The position numbers and the translations under genes are program-made. Below, one piece after another: positions 6,412 to 9,251 of a stretch of 9,251 nt of DNA (the first letter of the stretch is position 1; each line of letters begins with the position of its first letter). Where the stretch lies: contig DCGA01000159.1 of NCBI GenBank assembly GCA_002314465.1, positions 6,417-15,667 of the forward strand, written 5' to 3'. The notes beneath the pieces are model-generated. The model did no database searches. It saw only the letters and a program-made list of their open reading frames with translations, and was not told where the DNA came from. The stretch is from a bacterium UBA1790. GTDB taxonomy: Bacteria > Bacteroidota > Bacteroidia > Bacteroidales > Muribaculaceae.

Positions 6412-6897
6412 ATGACTAAACTTGTAACTATTTTAATTGTATCATCGCTGCTTCTTCTCGTTGTCGCATGCAATGCATCTAAGCCGGCATCTGATAAGCC
6501 GGTTGGATCTGCGGTTGTCAATAATCCTGATACACTTGGTAAAATCGTATCTCTGGAGTACGTAGAGCATGGAACTATGGCTCAGCCCACCGACTATTTC
6601 AAACTCGTTCTTGAGAAAGGAAAGGTTAAGGTTAAGCGACAGCGTGGCTCTATGGTTGAGGAATTTACCACCGATGCTTCGGTGATGGATTCTCTCACTA
6701 AGGTTTACATCGATTGCAATGTAGGTGAGTGGAAAAGCAATTATCAGCCTTCGATTGAGGTTATGGATGGCTATTCGTGGAACTTTGAGGCAAAGTTCGA
6801 CAATGGTAGGTATAAATACTCTCATGGCAATAATGCTCGCCCTGGGAGCAATGGTTTGAAGGAATTTAGTACATTAGTTTGGAATATAAAGAAATAA
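6412..6897 (+). CDS. small lipoprotein of unknown function
   Basis: The 161-residue product starts with a lipoprotein signal peptide: Lys3, a hydrophobic stretch (LVTILIVSSLLLLVV) and the lipobox VVAC with the lipidated Cys at 20. A linker rich in Ser, Pro and Lys follows to about residue 40. The rest (about 45-161) is a mixed, probably beta-rich globular domain with blocks such as LEYVEHGTMAQPTDYFKLVLEKG (from about 49) and DGYSWNFEAKFDNGRYKYSHG (from about 118). This reads like a periplasmic or outer-membrane-anchored domain with no catalytic motif that I can see. I do not recognise the family. It begins just after a promoter and ends 4 nt before the next gene, so the two are very likely one operon and may act together at the envelope. 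Confidence 0.8.
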   Translation: MTKLVTILIVSSLLLLVVACNASKPASDKPVGSAVVNNPDTLGKIVSLEYVEHGTMAQPTDYFKLVLEKGKVKVKRQRGSMVEEFTTDASVMDSLTKVYIDCNVGEWKSNYQPSIEVMDGYSWNFEAKFDNGRYKYSHGNNARPGSNGLKEFSTLVWNIKK

Positions 6898-6901
6898 TAA
6901 T

Positions 6902-7501
6902 ATGAAAAAAACATTCTTAGTATTAACGCTTATGTTGTTAAGCGTCAGTGCAATTGCTCAAAATGCTGCACAGAAGAAACGTATGGCCGAGATCCGTACG
7001 CTCTATGCTCAGGCTATGCAGGACTCTAAGGTTGATCCCGAGGTGCCTGAGGCCGATAACCATCTTTATATCGATATACAGCGCATGCTACCCGGCGCTG
7101 GATTGCAGAATGTAAAGACATCATTCTTCAGCAAGGATGCCGGCGACGAGGATAATCTTTACAAGTTGAATGTGTTCTTTATCCGTAGTAAGTATAATCT
7201 TGCGGCTCTTAACTTTGTTGAGGAATATGTGGTTGACCGGGAAACTCAGAATCCCGTGTTCATTTTCTTCAATGGAAACAGTTATCAGCACGACGGCACT
7301 GTGGAGAAGCGTTATTACTTCTATGCCGATGGTAAGCCTTGTTTCCTCCAGATTACCCACAAAGATGCCGAGGGTGATGTGATAAGCAAGGATGTCGTTA
7401 CCGACTTCAATGATAATAACGATGCTCTGGATATGTACCGTTTTTTCCAGGAGAACATCAATGTCTATAATGCAGTTATGTATGTAGGTTTACACGAGTA
7501 A
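6902..7501 (+). CDS. exported protein of unknown function
   Basis: The 199-residue product has a clear Sec signal peptide: KK at 2-3, a hydrophobic core at 4-15, and a predicted SpI cut after Ala19 in SAIA-Q, leaving mature N-terminal Gln20. There is no lipobox Cys, so it is probably soluble in the periplasm or secreted. The mature part starts with a charged helix (KKRMAEIRTLYAQAMQD, about 25-41) and continues into alternating aromatic and charged segments typical of beta structure (VFIFFNGNSY, KRYYFYADGKPCFLQ). It holds one mature Cys and no catalytic signature that I recognise. It is the second gene of the pair that starts at 6412, with 4 nt between them, and is followed by a strong terminator. 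The function is unknown. Confidence 0.8.
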   Translation: MKKTFLVLTLMLLSVSAIAQNAAQKKRMAEIRTLYAQAMQDSKVDPEVPEADNHLYIDIQRMLPGAGLQNVKTSFFSKDAGDEDNLYKLNVFFIRSKYNLAALNFVEEYVVDRETQNPVFIFFNGNSYQHDGTVEKRYYFYADGKPCFLQITHKDAEGDVISKDVVTDFNDNNDALDMYRFFQENINVYNAVMYVGLHE

Positions 7502-7522
7502 TCCACCGTTATAACATAAAAG

Positions 7523-7564
7523 CAGCGGATTTGCCGATTATCAGGCAAATCCGCTGTGTTTTTT
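7523..7564 (+). terminator. bidirectional terminator between convergent units
   Basis: The 13-bp perfect arm CAGCGGATTTGCC (7523-7535) pairs with 7544-7556 across an 8-nt loop. On the plus strand a T-run (7559-7564) follows. On the minus strand CTTTTAT follows (7522-7516 region). It lies 21 nt after the 199-residue gene's stop and just past the end of the opposing lipoprotein gene (stop at 7579), so it can serve both. Confidence 0.85.
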
Positions 7565-7578
7565 AGCGTGAATGGATA

Positions 7579-8334
7579 TTATTCCAGTCCCTTGAACTCT
7601 GCGTCGGTTTCCCAGTTTATTTCCTTGCACGCAGTGTACATCGACGGGCAGTTGAATACGCGGTAATGCGTGTCGCCCTTTGCCTTTAGCACTTGCACGC
7701 CGCGCCATGGTGTGTCATAGCCGTTGCTGTAGACCTGCAGTTCGAGTACATACCCCTTGAGCGCATCGCTCTTCTCATATTTGTTGACTGGATGTGTGCG
7801 CACCTTTACCTTGTAGGGTCGGGTGGGGTTGTAGCCGTTATCGGGAGTTGCTCCTTCGAGGAACGTTGCTACAAGGTAAGGACGAGCATAGGAGTCCTTC
7901 GGGTCTTTGGGCTGGAGTTTCTCCTTGAGTTGGCGCATCACGCCGGGCAGATTGGTCTCGGTGTTAATCATCTCAAGGCATTGCTCTCCGGCTTGTGCAT
8001 CGTTGTGGTACAGTTCCATTGCCATGAGCATGAGAACTACGGCTCCCTGGGGTTCCTGCCCCAGTTGCTCCATAGCGCTTTCAAACTCTGCCACCGACTT
8101 GGGGAACTTTTCAAATGTGATAGTCGACTCCACGCCACCGGTCCACTGGGTGTGGTCTATGTCACCATCTATGGTAATAGTCTGCGGAGTTACTTCCTCC
8201 ACTTGCGCTTGTTGCTCATCGGGTGCTGCTTGCGCAGTGTCTCCTGTGGCTTGTGAGGTTGTGCCCTCGCTGCCACACGATGCCAGCATCAGCACCGATG
8301 CGAGGATGGTTGATAGTGATTTTCTTGCTTTCAT
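7579..8334 (-). CDS. lipoprotein with a conserved globular domain (possibly DUF6935-like)
   Basis: The 251-residue product has a lipoprotein signal peptide (KARK, then a hydrophobic core) and the lipobox LASC with Cys20. Residues 21-50 are a low-complexity Thr/Ala/Gln/Glu linker. The compact domain runs from about 73 to 240, with FPKSVAEFESAMEQLGQEPQ, GAVVLMLMAMELY, a segment containing ARPYLVATFLEGATPDNGYNP (149-170), and YSNGYDTPWRGVQVLKAKG. This pattern of Tyr/Trp/Pro-rich blocks reminds me of the uncharacterised family DUF6935, recalled from memory and not verified. No catalytic residues are evident, and the likely site is the periplasmic face of a membrane. The ATG at 8334 gives a complete signal peptide and is 17 nt downstream of a terminator that ends the preceding gene, so it probably has its own weak promoter or depends on readthrough. 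Confidence 0.8.
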   Translation of the reverse strand: MKARKSLSTILASVLMLASCGSEGTTSQATGDTAQAAPDEQQAQVEEVTPQTITIDGDIDHTQWTGGVESTITFEKFPKSVAEFESAMEQLGQEPQGAVVLMLMAMELYHNDAQAGEQCLEMINTETNLPGVMRQLKEKLQPKDPKDSYARPYLVATFLEGATPDNGYNPTRPYKVKVRTHPVNKYEKSDALKGYVLELQVYSNGYDTPWRGVQVLKAKGDTHYRVFNCPSMYTACKEINWETDAEFKGLE

Positions 8335-8341
8335 ATATTTT

Positions 8342-8349
8342 CAAGTTTA
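8342..8349 (-). promoter_or_regulatory. weak possible -7 box before the 251-residue lipoprotein
   Basis: The minus strand reads TAAACTTG, one mismatch from TAnnTTTG, 7 nt before the ATG. No TTTG lies 19-21 nt further upstream, where the terminator hairpin sits. It would give an almost leaderless transcript. This is weak evidence. Confidence 0.2.
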
Positions 8350-8350
8350 G

Positions 8351-8389
8351 AAAAAACTCGCAGAGCAGGCACGTGCCTTACCCTGCGAG
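8351..8389 (-). terminator. intrinsic terminator after the 8408-9251 gene
   Basis: On the minus strand CTCGCAG (8389-8383) pairs with CTGCGAG (8363-8357). The inner palindrome AGGCACGTGCCT (8378-8367) extends the fold, and six T follow (8356-8351). It starts 18 nt after the upstream gene's stop. Confidence 0.8.
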
Positions 8390-8407
8390 ATATGTGGTAT
8401 TTATTTC

Positions 8408-9251
8408 TTATTCGCCCAGATACTCTTCTATCTTTGCGCGAATGAGCATGTCTCGGGATGCACCCAGTTTAATCTCGTCAAATCCGGCAAGATTAAGTCC
8501 CTGTGTCGGAACAATGGTAGTGTGGCCATCCAACTCTGACGAAGGTGTCATAGAGAACTTACCCTTTATGTCAACCTTCTCGCCTCCGGCAGGACCTTCA
8601 GGAACTTCCTTGGTGTTGATAGCATATTCAACGTCAGCCCCGAACGTTTCCTCGTTTCGGGCAAACTTTGTAACTGTGCCGTGTTGGATTTGGTAGGGAG
8701 CGTCGTTCATGCCTGTAAGATATGTTACAGTGAACGAGCCGTCTATACCCATTTCCAGGTGCTCAATGAGTGTGCCGTTGCTGTTGCTTGTATAGCCCCA
8801 CAGGTCTGCTTCCTCTACCACGAACTCATCGTCACGGTATTGCTTGCCGTTCTTGTCGGTAAGCACCGTGATGCTGTAGTCCTTTAACTCCTCGTCAATC
8901 TTCACAATGTCCTTTGCGATAACCCTGCCTGCATAGAAGTTCCAGCTATAGCACATCTTGCCCAGGGAGTATAACTGCACGCTGTTGTCCTCGAGCAGCA
9001 TGTACACATAGGGGTTCATGGGGTTGCCCATTACTGCCAGACCTTTCACCTTGCCGTTAAGACCATGGATCTCTTGCTCGGTCATGGGCGCGTCATAGGG
9101 ATATTCACCGCCTATGGCATCGGTAAGGCAAGTCATGAACTTGTCCCAGTCGGTCCACACAAGTTTAACGCCGCCCTTGTCGGTCACCTCTACCTTGAGG
9201 CCGTCAAGTGTTGTGGCACTCTGTTTCCAGGATGAATCAAGTTGTTCGGTT
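8408..9251 (-). CDS. unrecognised protein, C-terminal part (5' end outside window)
   Basis: The frame is open from the window's right edge to the TAA at 8410-8408, showing about 280 residues. The codon at 9187-9185 is GTG (Val), and 21 in-frame codons continue upstream of it without a stop, so the start is beyond the window. The visible part has many short beta-prone segments and Gly/Asp turns: LVWTDWDKF, PYDAPMTEQEIHGLNGKVKGLAVMG, YVYMLLEDNSVQLYSLG, EEADLWGYTSNSNGTLIEHLEMG. It ends in a Gly/Leu-rich tail, LNLAGFDEIKLGASRDMLIRAKIEEYLGE. It contains one adjacent Tyr-Ser-Trp block and few Cys. I do not recognise the family. An exported or lipoprotein nature is plausible from the neighbours, but its N-terminus is not visible. 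A terminator directly follows. Confidence 0.75.
   Translation of the reverse strand, partial: TEQLDSSWKQSATTLDGLKVEVTDKGGVKLVWTDWDKFMTCLTDAIGGEYPYDAPMTEQEIHGLNGKVKGLAVMGNPMNPYVYMLLEDNSVQLYSLGKMCYSWNFYAGRVIAKDIVKIDEELKDYSITVLTDKNGKQYRDDEFVVEEADLWGYTSNSNGTLIEHLEMGIDGSFTVTYLTGMNDAPYQIQHGTVTKFARNEETFGADVEYAINTKEVPEGPAGGEKVDIKGKFSMTPSSELDGHTTIVPTQGLNLAGFDEIKLGASRDMLIRAKIEEYLGE

Noticed and set aside
9185..9187. GTG at 9187 as the start of the last gene
   Set aside because: The frame stays open for 21 further codons to the window edge, in similar sequence style, and no signal peptide follows the GTG, so it is internal.

Overview
The window looks like a chromosomal segment of a Bacteroidales bacterium; a Prevotella- or Muribaculaceae-like gut member is my guess. 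The evidence is a 729-residue GSIII-type glutamine synthetase, a long (626-residue) PurF-like amidotransferase, several SpI/SpII-exported proteins of Bacteroidetes style, A-rich start regions mostly without Shine-Dalgarno sequences, and promoters of the Bacteroidetes TTTG-N19/20-TAnnTTTG type. No phage, transposase, tRNA, rRNA or CRISPR was seen.

Layout. (1) 1-1765, plus strand: the 3' half of tsaD (tRNA t6A synthesis), then cinA 14 nt downstream, ending at a hairpin terminator. (2) 1766-2048: a convergent intergenic region. It holds the cinA terminator, a compact array of three short hairpins resembling REP/RAYT-type palindromic elements, and a perfect 28-nt palindrome that terminates the opposing operon. 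(3) 2049-6122, minus strand: glnN (glutamine synthetase III) followed after only 3 nt by a divergent purF-family gene, a two-gene glutamine production and use operon. (4) 6123-6411: a divergent promoter region. The glnN side has a consensus promoter, a leader of about 180 nt with a long-range stem, a possible 24-codon leader ORF and an intrinsic terminator placed before glnN. This looks like an attenuator or riboregulator and is the most interesting element here. (5) 6412-7501, plus strand: two small exported proteins of unknown function (a lipoprotein and a signal-peptide protein), closed by a bidirectional terminator. (6) 7579-9251, minus strand: a lipoprotein and, upstream of it, an unrecognised gene running off the window edge. 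A terminator hairpin lies between them.

How the parts fit. glnN makes glutamine, and the adjacent PurF-like protein has the class II glutamine amidotransferase and PRPP-binding signatures of an enzyme that spends it, so the operon links nitrogen assimilation to nucleotide-type metabolism. A terminator in the leader suggests expression is decided after transcription starts. One testable idea is that a leader ORF whose last sense codon is Gln, with its stop one base before the terminator, senses Gln-tRNA charging. The exported proteins are ordinary accessory envelope genes, and their function cannot be told from sequence alone.
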